Below, piece by piece: positions 1 through 5,809 of a stretch of DNA of 5,809 bases. Below the pieces are notes generated by a model. That model did not search any database. It worked only from the letters and a program-made list of their open reading frames with translations, and was not told the origin of the DNA. Position 1 is the stretch's first letter. Every line of letters starts with the position of its first letter. The stretch lies in NCBI GenBank assembly GCA_002898855.1, contig BEIR01000097.1, positions 1-5,809 of the forward strand, in the 5' to 3' direction. Position numbers and translations under genes: made by a program. This DNA comes from a bacterium HR41 (lineage in GTDB: Bacteria; Actinomycetota; Thermoleophilia; Solirubrobacterales; Thermoleophilaceae).

Positions 1-289
1 CGCTCATCCCGTTCGTCACTCCCGGGCCGGCCGTCAAGGCGCACACGCCCGGGGTGCGCGTGACCTTCGCGTGCCCCTCGGCTGCGAAGGCAGCGGTCTG
101 TTCGTGGCGCACGTCGACGAGGTCGATCCCCGCGGCGCGGCAGCCGTCGTAGATCGAGAAGAGATGTCCGCCCGAGAGCGTGAAGATCCGCTCGACGCCG
201 TGCGCGCGCAAGCGGCGGGCAACGAGCTTGCCGCCGTGTGCGCGCTCCTCGGTTGTCGGCGCTCCGCTCTCCCTCGTTTCGGTCGCCAT
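1..289 (-). CDS. Acetolactate synthase-family (IlvG-like) thiamine-diphosphate enzyme, N-terminal part
   Basis: The first 96 codons of a gene that runs off the left edge; it starts at the ATG at 289-287. The translation begins [20 protein letters not shown] and is the N-terminal pyrimidine-binding domain of a thiamine-diphosphate enzyme. The motif [14 protein letters not shown] (residues 36-49) is followed by [16 protein letters not shown] (60-75), in which E63 aligns with the conserved glutamate that activates the cofactor. [11 protein letters not shown] (86-96) is the family's GPG-x-TN signature. In the family this domain pairs with a C-terminal diphosphate-binding domain, not present here. 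The FTLSGGHLF and VRHEQTA wording matches the mycobacterial IlvG (Rv1820) type as I remember it. Those proteins are annotated as acetolactate synthase large subunits (two pyruvate to acetolactate plus CO2, branched-chain amino acid pathway), but biochemical roles vary among such paralogues. Oxalyl-CoA decarboxylase or 2-hydroxyacyl-CoA lyase is less likely. No strong Shine-Dalgarno precedes the ATG. The family call is firm; the substrate is not. Confidence 0.88.
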   Translation of the reverse strand, partial: MATETRESGAPTTEERAHGGKLVARRLRAHGVERIFTLSGGHLFSIYDGCRAAGIDLVDVRHEQTAAFAAEGHAKVTRTPGVCALTAGPGVTNGMS

Positions 290-311
290 CGCTCGCAGCC
301 TACCGTTCCCG

Positions 312-330
312 ACCCCTACGCGGAAGGGGT
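312..330. repeat. Short inverted repeat in the 290-400 intergenic gap
   Basis: The arms ACCCCT (312-317) and AGGGGT (325-330) are perfect 6-bp complements around a 7-base loop. The repeat lies 23 bases upstream of the IlvG-like start and about 70 bases past the phosphatase stop, both on the minus strand. No U-run follows in the direction of transcription, so a classical intrinsic terminator is unlikely. It could be an operator, a 5'-leader hairpin or chance. The rest of this 111-bp gap shows no recognisable promoter or RNA gene. Confidence 0.35.
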
Positions 331-400
331 GCCGCAGCGAGCACCGTTTTCGTCGACGTGAGCATTGGCTGTGACGGCGTGCGGCGACCCGGCCACGGGA

Positions 401-2422
401 TCAAGCGATACGCCGTCCGCGCACGCGCACAGCGGCCTCGAGGTCGATCCGGTTCGACGGTTCGACGGAAGCGGTAGTACGCACACCAAGAACCGCCCGC
501 ACCACCGCGCTCCCCGCTTGCCGCGCGACCTTGCGCGCCTCATCGCGCAACGCACGCGCTTCCTCCGCCCCCACCCCGCAAGCAGCGAGGAAACGCAGGA
601 CGAGCGGCCCGTCCAACTCCTCGCGTGTCAACTCGATCTCCTCGATGCGGAACGACCCTGCCGCCACCGGCGCTTCGGGCTCGATGAGACACACCGCGAT
701 GTCGTCGTTGATGCGCGCGGTGCGCGCCAGCTGTTCGATGAGCCGCTCGGCCGACGCCGGGCGCGGCAGGCGGGCGAGCATCCGCTCGAGGCGGGCGCGC
801 CCGAGCACCTCGCCGGGACGGACGCGCGCTTCGGTAAGCCCGTCCGTGTAGAGACAGGCGAGCGAGCCGGGCGGCAGCGGCACCGTCGTCTGGCGCACGC
901 CCGTGCGGGCCCCCACGCCGATCGGTGGCGCCGAGCCGAGCACGATCGGGTCGAAGGGTTCGGCCGCGATCACCACCGGCGGCGGGCGTCCGGCGCACGC
1001 GAAGTTCAGCGTTCCGGCACGGCCGTCGTAGATCGCAACGAGCGTCGTGGCGAATTCGCCGTCGAGGCTCTCGCCGATCACGCGGCCGGCGATGTCGAGC
1101 ACCGCGCGCGGTGCCAGACCCGCTTCGAGGTAGGCGCGCAGCGTATAGCGCATGAAGGCCGTGCGGGCGAGAGCTTGGCGACCGTGTCCCGAGATGTCAC
1201 CGAGCACGAACGCGACGCGCCCGTCGGGCAGCTCGACGGCGTCGTAGAAGTCGCCACCCGCCGCCGGACCGTCGGCCGGGCGGTAGGCCACCGAGACGCG
1301 TGCGCTGCCGAGTCGCTCGGGCAGGGTGGGCAGGAGCGCCGACTGCAAGAGACCGACCTCGTCGAGCAGCTGCATTCGCTGGCGCTGGAGGCGGCGCGCG
1401 TGGAGGAAAGAGCGCAGTGCCCACGCCGCGAAGAGAAGGGCGAGGGTGACGAACGAGAACACCGCCAGGCGCAGTTCGGGCGGCACGACCTCCACGATTT
1501 CGCGTACCGGCGCGGCGATGTCGGGAGCGGACCGTGGGCTGTTTCGGTTTCGCTCGTCACTCGCGGCTGCAGGCGCGGGCGCCGCGGCGCCACCGCTGGA
1601 CGAGCTTCCCGCCACCGAGAGCGAGGTGCCCGGCGCCAACAGGCGAGTTCGTGCACGCCGTGCCGAGCCGGAGCGGCGAGCGCTAGGTCGCGCACGCGCA
1701 CGCGAGCTTGCGCGCCGCGACCCTGTTCGGGCGCGCCGTGAACTGCTCTCGCTACCCGTGCTCCGACCACTACCGCTGAGGTTGGGCCGCGGCGGGGTGG
1801 AGCCCCCGGCGTTGCCGCCACCGGTCGCTGTGCCCGTCACAGCCGAGACAGGCTGCGACGGCGGGCGCACGGTGCCAGTGCCATTGGCACCGGCACCGCC
1901 GCCGCTCGCGGGTGCTGCTCCGCCACTCGCAGCGGCGGCCTTCGCCGCCGCGACGCGCCGCTCTCCTCGGCGCGTGCGTCCGTCGCGTCGTGCCGTCGCA
2001 GCCACCCGCTTGCGTGAGGCGCGGTGCTCATCTTGCCCCCGTTGCGCGCCGGCGCGTGCTCGGCCTTTCGTTCGCCCTGCAGCGCCGTCGCTGCGTCGGG
2101 TCAGGTCCGCGCCTGTGTCGCGCCGAGGCAGGTCCGCACCCTCGCCGCGTCGGGTCCGGTCCGCACCGCTGTCCTGCTGTCCGCGGCGGCCTTGCTCGGC
2201 GGAGCCCGCTTGCGGTCGGCGGTCGGAGCGCCCTTTGGCGAGCGACGAGGGCACCGATCCGGCCAGCAAAGACGTACAGACGAGACAGATCACGAAACCG
2301 ACAGCAGCGCTGTGCGCGCGCCGCGAGCGGCGCGCGGCGTCGTCCGCCGCGGGACGGCGCAAGCGATCGGCGTGCGTCGGCTCCCGTGCGCGGGCACCCG
2401 AGCGTGGCGGCGAAGCGGCCAT
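401..2422 (-). CDS. Membrane-anchored SpoIIE/PP2C-type Ser/Thr phosphatase with a long Arg-rich low-complexity insert
   Basis: 673 residues, ATG at 2422-2420, TGA at 403-401. A basic N-terminus leads to a hydrophobic segment at about 40-62 (signal peptide or helix 1). Residues 63-310 are Arg/Ala/Gly/Ser-rich low-complexity sequence, and a second helix lies at about 316-338. The phosphatase domain (about 345-580) carries the switch-like helix with LLPTLP (363-368), GGDFYDA with D391, GDISGHG (408-414) with D409, LYTDGLTEA (524-532) with D527, and INDDIAVCLI (571-580) with D573/D574. All expected metal-binding acidic residues are present, so it should be active. Residues 590-673 form an unassigned C-terminal tail. 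Relatives (RsbU, RsbP, SpoIIE) dephosphorylate an anti-anti-sigma factor in partner-switching systems, and the catalytic domain here should face the cytoplasm. It lies 60 bp downstream of the cyclase and is probably cotranscribed. The start is the first in-frame ATG I see after the cyclase stop, with only a weak AAGG upstream. The domain call is secure; the exact N-terminus and the target are not. Confidence 0.9.
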   Translation of the reverse strand: MAASPPRSGARAREPTHADRLRRPAADDAARRSRRAHSAAVGFVICLVCTSLLAGSVPSSLAKGRSDRRPQAGSAEQGRRGQQDSGADRTRRGEGADLPRRDTGADLTRRSDGAAGRTKGRARAGAQRGQDEHRASRKRVAATARRDGRTRRGERRVAAAKAAAASGGAAPASGGGAGANGTGTVRPPSQPVSAVTGTATGGGNAGGSTPPRPNLSGSGRSTGSESSSRRARTGSRRASSRARARPSARRSGSARRARTRLLAPGTSLSVAGSSSSGGAAAPAPAAASDERNRNSPRSAPDIAAPVREIVEVVPPELRLAVFSFVTLALLFAAWALRSFLHARRLQRQRMQLLDEVGLLQSALLPTLPERLGSARVSVAYRPADGPAAGGDFYDAVELPDGRVAFVLGDISGHGRQALARTAFMRYTLRAYLEAGLAPRAVLDIAGRVIGESLDGEFATTLVAIYDGRAGTLNFACAGRPPPVVIAAEPFDPIVLGSAPPIGVGARTGVRQTTVPLPPGSLACLYTDGLTEARVRPGEVLGRARLERMLARLPRPASAERLIEQLARTARINDDIAVCLIEPEAPVAAGSFRIEEIELTREELDGPLVLRFLAACGVGAEEARALRDEARKVARQAGSAVVRAVLGVRTTASVEPSNRIDLEAAVRVRGRRIA
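1871..1897. repeat. 27-bp near-perfect palindrome inside the phosphatase gene
   Basis: The 13-base arms at 1871-1883 and 1885-1897 are reverse complements except at one position (A1877 against C1891). In the minus-strand mRNA that mismatch becomes a G-U wobble, so the transcript could form a continuous hairpin of about 12-13 pairs around a tiny loop. It encodes AGANGTGT-like residues in the Gly-rich linker (about 176-184). It may simply result from GGTGCC-type codon repetition. Confidence 0.6.
2087..2167 (-). repeat. Three tandem 27-bp repeats encoding GAD-x-x-RR-x-x units
   Basis: Within the phosphatase gene, residues 86-112 read GADRTRRGE, GADLPRRDT and GADLTRRSD: three consecutive 9-residue units with invariant G-A-D and R-R. 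At DNA level the units start with GGTGCGGACC, GGTGCGGACC and GGCGCGGACC at minus-strand positions 2167, 2140 and 2113, exactly 27 bases apart. A degenerate fourth unit (GAAGRTKGR) may follow. The repeats sit in the predicted extracytoplasmic low-complexity region just after the first hydrophobic segment. Confidence 0.8.
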
Positions 2423-2459
2423 GGCCCTTGGACTTGCATCGACCGCACGCAGCCGCGCT

Positions 2460-2485
2460 TGAGCGGGCGCCGCTTCGACCGCTCA
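2460..2485. repeat. Inverted repeat over the cyclase stop codon
   Basis: The arms TGAGCGG (2460-2466) and CCGCTCA (2479-2485) are perfect 7-bp complements with a 12-base loop. The right arm overlaps the stop codon of the cyclase gene (2485-2483). In the minus-strand transcript the hairpin would fall at the cyclase-phosphatase junction. No U-run follows, so it could be a weak attenuating or mRNA-end structure, or chance in GC-rich DNA. The rest of the 60-bp gap (2423-2482) holds only the weak ribosome-binding region of the phosphatase gene. Confidence 0.3.
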
Positions 2486-4051
2486 GCCGCTCTGTCGTTC
2501 CTCGACGATCGCTGCGCCGGTGGTGGCAACACGCCCGCTCCCCGCGAGCTCGACGGCGTAGATCTCGACCGGACGGCTCTTGCCGCGAAGCTCGATCGTC
2601 CCGCGCGGCACGAGCCCAACGGCCGTGCGCCGCAAGCGCGACCGCGTTGCCTCGGTCAAGAGGATCGTGTCGCTCGTGCGTCTCGTCGCGCGCTCGACGC
2701 GCGCGGCGACGTTGACGGCGTCGCCGATCACCGTGAAGTCGAGCCGGCCGCCGCCGCCGACCGAACCGACGACAACCGGACCCGAGTTCAGGCCGATCCC
2801 GACGCCCAGCCCCGGAGGTAAGCGGTCCGCCGTTAGGCGTGCGATCGCGACGGCTGCCTCGAGCGCGCGGTCAGCGTGGTCGTCGAGGCGCTCGGGCGCG
2901 CCGAACACCGCCAAGAAGCCGTCGCCGAGCAGCTTGTTGGCGTGCCCGCGGCAGCGGTTCACCTCGGGGATAGCTGCGTCGTAGTAGCGGTTCAGAAGCT
3001 GGACCGTCTCGCGCGGCGTAGCTCGCTCGGCGAAACTCGTGAAGCCGCGGATGTCGCAGAACAGCACCGTTACGTCGACCTCCTGTCCTGCGAGCATCTC
3101 GCCTTCTTCGACGACGCGCTCGACGACCTCGCGCGCGCCCAGATACGTGCCGAAGGCTTCGCGCAAGGTCTCCCGTTCAGCGAGTCCGCGAACCATCGCG
3201 TTGAAGCTGGCGGCCAGCGCACCGAGCTCGTCGCCGGACGTCACCCGCGCCCTGGTCGACAGGTCGCCCTCGGCGACACGGGCCGTCGCGCGCGTGAGCT
3301 CCTCGACCTGGGCAAGCACCGAGCGCGATATCAACCAGGTGAGCTGGAGCGACACAGTGAAAGCGGCCGCGACCGCGAGCAGCACATCGACACCGAGCTG
3401 AAACAGGGTGCCCTCGCCGGGAGACGACAGGCCCGCCACCACCACTCCGGTGGCGACGTTCATCACCGGCAACACTCCGAGCAGCTTCCAGCGCAACGAG
3501 ATGCCGCGAGGAATCCCGGTCAGATCGGTGGGCAGACGACCGGCGATGTCCTCCAGCACCTGGCGCATGAACTGCTCGGCAGCGAGGAAGTAGAGGACCG
3601 CCGCGTAAGCGACCGACACGAGAGCGCTCAAAGCGATCACCACCGTCGCCCACAGCGGCAGGCCGAAGCGCACCGTGTAGTACGCAGCGACAGGCACCGA
3701 CACGAGCACGAACGGGCGCCAGCTGGTCTCGACGATCACCTCGCGCGGAAGGTCGACGGCACACAACCAAGCGCCGCGCACGTCTGCGTCCGGTCGCCCG
3801 CGGCGGATCCACTCGAGCAGCGGCCGCGCCGCCCGCGCGCCGCGCCGGATGGCCAGTGCGAGCGAAACACTCACGCAGGCGAGCGCCACGGCCATCACCT
3901 CGACGAACTCGCGCGGCCGCATGTCGGTGTAGAGGGCGAACAGCGCCACGGTGGCAACCGTGATCACAACCGCCGAGAAGACCTCGAACGCCGCGAACAG
4001 CGCGAGATACCGGTGGCCGAGAAGCCGGTAGAGGGCGCGCAGCACGCGCAT
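2483..4051 (-). CDS. Six-helix membrane class III (IIIb-type) adenylate/guanylate cyclase with HAMP domain
   Basis: 522 residues, ATG at 4051-4049, TGA at 2485-2483. Hydrophobic segments lie at about 16-40, 49-68, 111-126, 130-156, 190-208 and 215-241. A HAMP domain (about 242-292, with EGDLSTRARV and SGDELGALAASFNAM) leads into the catalytic domain at about 322-500. FCDIRGFTSF supplies metal-binding D333, and NKLLGDGFLAVFG supplies K373 and D377. DFTVIGDAVNVAARVE supplies T440 at the base-selecting position plus transition-state N447 and R451. Thr in place of Asp at that position is the class IIIb pattern, and such enzymes usually make cAMP. The enzyme probably works as a homodimer with its catalytic domains in the cytoplasm. 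Size and layout match the M. tuberculosis Rv3645/Rv1319c group. An in-frame TGA lies 10 codons upstream of the ATG, so a substantially longer protein is excluded; no good Shine-Dalgarno is visible. It starts 63 bp after the MCE stop and is probably cotranscribed. ATP rather than GTP as substrate is inferred. Confidence 0.93.
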   Translation of the reverse strand: MRVLRALYRLLGHRYLALFAAFEVFSAVVITVATVALFALYTDMRPREFVEVMAVALACVSVSLALAIRRGARAARPLLEWIRRGRPDADVRGAWLCAVDLPREVIVETSWRPFVLVSVPVAAYYTVRFGLPLWATVVIALSALVSVAYAAVLYFLAAEQFMRQVLEDIAGRLPTDLTGIPRGISLRWKLLGVLPVMNVATGVVVAGLSSPGEGTLFQLGVDVLLAVAAAFTVSLQLTWLISRSVLAQVEELTRATARVAEGDLSTRARVTSGDELGALAASFNAMVRGLAERETLREAFGTYLGAREVVERVVEEGEMLAGQEVDVTVLFCDIRGFTSFAERATPRETVQLLNRYYDAAIPEVNRCRGHANKLLGDGFLAVFGAPERLDDHADRALEAAVAIARLTADRLPPGLGVGIGLNSGPVVVGSVGGGGRLDFTVIGDAVNVAARVERATRRTSDTILLTEATRSRLRRTAVGLVPRGTIELRGKSRPVEIYAVELAGSGRVATTGAAIVEERQSG

Positions 4052-4114
4052 AAGCGCATTCTGCCGGTAAACGGCCGCTCACGGAAACAGTCGGCTAGAA
4101 GCCAGATCGCGCCG

Positions 4115-5629
4115 CTAGCGCGCCGGATCGTCGGGATTGGGGTCGACCGCGGGCCTATTGCCGGCGCGACCTGTCGGTCGCGGACGCAACCGCGCGTCGC
4201 CCCGCTGCGGGATTACGAACAGCTTGCCGTCGTAGAGCGAAGGTGGGGCCTCGAAGCACGGCGGCCTCTTAGCTGCGTCCTTGATCAGCGGGATCGGCGG
4301 CGCGTCGAGCGCATCGTTCGGGTTGGGCTGCTCCCCTCCCGCGGGCGAGCAGTCGAAGCTCTCGAAGGTGCCAAGCGCGGTCGCGCGCTCGATCGCGTTC
4401 GGTTGCAGATAGGCGTTGCCGCGCTCCCAATCTGGGCGCGTCATCCGCAACGCGAGCGACCGTGAGTCGATGATGCCGACCTGGGTCTGTCCGCGGGTGC
4501 CGCCGACCTTGCTCGCAAGATCCGGCCCAGCGTTGGACAGGAAACCGGCGATCGTCGCTTGGTGGAAGTTGAAGTAGGCGAGGATCGGGTTGAGCTCGGG
4601 GAAGAACACGCGCGCCGCCTCGAACAGCGGGTCGGCGCCGCGCAAGAGCCGCTCCAGATCGGGGAGCGTGCGACGCCCGGCGGCGATCAGCGGATCGAGC
4701 TGGCGGAAGAGCGCGCGCAGATCGGGCGAGAGCTGGCGCAGGGCGCGCAGCGTCGGAGCGAGGTCGTCGGCGGGGCGGCGCAGGGTTCGGATCACAGGCC
4801 GCGTGCGTCCCGAGAAATCCTCGAGCGTGCGCATCGTCGCACGCGCCTCGTTGAGGAACACCGGGAAGATCCGGAAGGTCTCGGCGAGTGCGCGATCACG
4901 CGAGGCGGTGGCCTCGAAGGTGCCGGCGGTCCCCTCCACCAGGCGCCGCAACTCGCCGCGCCGCGCGGTCACCGCACCGAGCGCCGTGCCGCCGTCGCGC
5001 ACGAGCGTGCGCACCGCGCGCCGCTGTTCGTCGGCGATTCGCAGGAGGTCGGTCGCGTCGGCGGCGAAACCCGGGAAGTTGCCGAAGGCGTCGTTGAGAT
5101 CGCGGTCGGCCGTGTCGCGCCCGACGGCCGCGAGCTCCTGCATCCACTCTTGGAAGTTGCGCCGTGTCTCGGGGTCGAAGGCGCGAAAGATCTCGTCGAG
5201 CTCGACGGTCCGCTGGACTTGCGAGTCGGGAAGCCGCGCACCGTCGGGGAGCGTCCCTGCCGACCGGTGCCCTGGCGTCAACTCGACGTAGGTCTCTCCG
5301 AGCAACGTCTTCTGTCGCAGGATCGCCCGGGTGTCGCGGGGGAGCGGAGCGAAATCGGGCTCTATCTCGAGCGTGGCGAGCGTGCGACCGGTGCGCAAAT
5401 CGAGCCGCTTGTCCTTGACCTTGCCGACGTTCACCCCCGAGATGCGCACATCCGCCTCGTCGGCGAGCTGGGCAGCCTCGGGAAAGGCGACCTGCAGCCG
5501 GTAGGACTGCGGCGCCAGCGGCAGCGTGCCGCCGAAGGACACCCACAGGAAGATCAGGATCAGGAAGCACGAGAGGTTGAAGCCGACGATCGCGACGAGT
5601 TGCCCCGTCCGCAGCGCCCGCGTCATCAT
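4115..5629 (-). CDS. MCE (MlaD-type) domain protein, lipid/sterol importer component
   Basis: 504 residues, ATG at 5629-5627, TAG at 4117-4115. A short basic N-terminus is followed by one uncleaved-looking helix (about 11-33), then a single MCE domain (about 42-120). The domain's hallmarks are VRISGVNVGKV (61-71) and TLLGETYVELTPG (108-120). Residues 140-340 are mostly charged helix with leucine heptad-like spacing, the region that in Mce proteins builds the tube or needle through the envelope. A conserved-looking segment, FFPELNPILAYFNFHQATI (342-360), and a Pro/Arg-rich tail with two cysteines (C427, C458; possible disulfide) follow. Mce proteins assemble as hetero- or homo-hexamers with YrbE permeases and an ATPase to move lipids, fatty acids or sterols across the envelope. 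The start overlaps the upstream stop as ATGA, so the two genes are translationally coupled. A second ATG directly follows (5626) and is an equally possible start. The substrate cannot be told from sequence. Confidence 0.92.
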   Translation of the reverse strand: MMTRALRTGQLVAIVGFNLSCFLILIFLWVSFGGTLPLAPQSYRLQVAFPEAAQLADEADVRISGVNVGKVKDKRLDLRTGRTLATLEIEPDFAPLPRDTRAILRQKTLLGETYVELTPGHRSAGTLPDGARLPDSQVQRTVELDEIFRAFDPETRRNFQEWMQELAAVGRDTADRDLNDAFGNFPGFAADATDLLRIADEQRRAVRTLVRDGGTALGAVTARRGELRRLVEGTAGTFEATASRDRALAETFRIFPVFLNEARATMRTLEDFSGRTRPVIRTLRRPADDLAPTLRALRQLSPDLRALFRQLDPLIAAGRRTLPDLERLLRGADPLFEAARVFFPELNPILAYFNFHQATIAGFLSNAGPDLASKVGGTRGQTQVGIIDSRSLALRMTRPDWERGNAYLQPNAIERATALGTFESFDCSPAGGEQPNPNDALDAPPIPLIKDAAKRPPCFEAPPSLYDGKLFVIPQRGDARLRPRPTGRAGNRPAVDPNPDDPAR

Positions 5630-5809
5630 CGGCCACCACCCCCTCCGGAGCCGCGCAGATCGCAGTTGCCGGCCAGCAGCGAAACGCCACTTTCGTCGAG
5701 CGCGTTCAGCACGGCGTTGAGCTGGTCGGTCAGCTGGTTACGAAGGCCTCCGAGCGAGGCGGGTATCTGGTCGAGCTGTTGGAGCAACAGGGCCGCGACC
5801 AACCCGCAG
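5626..5809 (-). CDS. C-terminal end of an upstream protein, probably another MCE-family member
   Basis: An open frame entering from the right edge and ending at TGA (5628-5626), which gives the last 60 residues only. Visible segments include AALLLQQLDQIPASLGGL and RNQLTDQLNAVLNALDES, an amphipathic helical stretch, then LLAGNCDLRG with one cysteine and a Gly-rich end (GSGGGGGR). No catalytic or binding motif is present. The MCE assignment rests on the 4-bp ATGA overlap with the following MCE gene, on the habit of mce genes to occur in runs, and on the leucine-rich helical tail typical of these proteins. It could be another protein of the same transporter. As a coding end it is secure; as an MCE protein it is moderately likely. 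Confidence 0.65.
   Translation of the reverse strand, partial: CGLVAALLLQQLDQIPASLGGLRNQLTDQLNAVLNALDESGVSLLAGNCDLRGSGGGGGR
5639..5646 (-). promoter_or_regulatory. Probable Shine-Dalgarno of the MCE gene, inside the upstream coding end
   Basis: The minus strand reads GGAGGGGG here. The GGAGG core ends 12 bases before the ATG at 5629 (15 before the ATG at 5626), slightly long for a ribosome-binding site. The same bases encode the Gly-rich C-terminus of the upstream protein, so the glycine run and the ribosome-binding signal share sequence. Confidence 0.45.

Noticed and set aside
365..1741. Long plus-strand open frame (458 codons) opposite the phosphatase gene
   Set aside because: It lies antisense to a domain with complete SpoIIE motifs. 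Its translation is Arg/His/Gln-rich with no recognisable domain, as expected of a GC-rich antisense shadow.
1326..2462. Plus-strand open frame across the low-complexity part of the phosphatase gene
   Set aside because: Its Arg/Ala/Pro-rich product has no domain. The minus frame here continues unbroken into two hydrophobic segments and the catalytic domain, so the minus frame is preferred.
3177..4082. Minus-strand open frame with an ATG upstream of the cyclase start
   Set aside because: It is in a different frame from the cyclase and gives an Arg/Ala-rich product without motifs, whereas the 4051 frame gives six helices, HAMP and all cyclase residues.
4052..4114. Possible terminator between the MCE and cyclase genes
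   Set aside because: Only 4-bp stems (such as GGCT-AGA-AGCC near 4092-4102) and an 8-bp palindrome at the MCE stop (4113-4120) are visible, with no U-run. This is too weak to call.
2876..4465. Plus-strand open frame of 529 codons spanning the cyclase and the end of the MCE gene
   Set aside because: It crosses two genuine minus-strand genes and their gap, and its peptide is rich in His/Arg/Gln/Glu without hydrophobic core patterns. It reflects scarcity of stop codons in high-GC DNA.
1..5809. tRNA, rRNA, CRISPR array, insertion sequence or attachment site
   Set aside because: No spaced direct repeats, transposase motifs, terminal inverted repeats or tRNA-like cloverleaf sequence were seen. 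Nearly all of the window is accounted for by five coding regions.

Overview
The window is GC-rich (roughly two-thirds or more G+C by eye). All five genes lie on the minus strand, so transcription runs from high to low coordinates. Single-MCE-domain proteins in tandem, a six-helix membrane class III cyclase of the mycobacterial Rv3645/Rv1319c type, a membrane-anchored SpoIIE-type phosphatase and a mycobacterial IlvG-like thiamine-diphosphate enzyme together point to an actinobacterium. Thermoleophilia (Solirubrobacterales and relatives) is my best guess, but that class assignment is inference.

Layout in transcription order: (1) 5809-5626, the last 60 codons of a gene, probably an MCE protein, running off the right edge. 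(2) 5629-4115, a complete 504-residue MCE-domain protein whose start overlaps the previous stop as ATGA. (3) 4051-2483, a 522-residue integral membrane adenylate/guanylate cyclase with six helices, a HAMP domain and a class III catalytic domain in which every catalytic residue is present. (4) 2422-401, a 673-residue SpoIIE/PP2C phosphatase. Its intact catalytic domain follows two hydrophobic segments separated by about 250 residues of Arg/Ala/Gly/Ser-rich low-complexity sequence. (5) 289-1, the first 96 codons of an acetolactate-synthase-family enzyme, cut by the left edge. The gaps between genes are 63, 60 and 111 bp. None holds another gene, a convincing promoter or a classical terminator with a U-run.

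The two MCE genes belong to a lipid or sterol import system: MCE proteins are the envelope-spanning substrate-binding parts of Mce/Mla ABC transporters. The next two genes are both membrane-bound signalling enzymes, one making a cyclic nucleotide and one removing Ser/Thr phosphates, probably from an anti-sigma-factor antagonist. Co-orientation and short gaps suggest that uptake and signalling may be co-expressed, but the sequence does not prove it. The IlvG-like gene follows a longer gap containing a small inverted repeat and may be a separate unit. I see no clearly new system. The most unusual items are the cationic, repeat-bearing insert of the phosphatase, a near-perfect palindrome inside its coding sequence, and the MCE-cyclase-phosphatase gene order.
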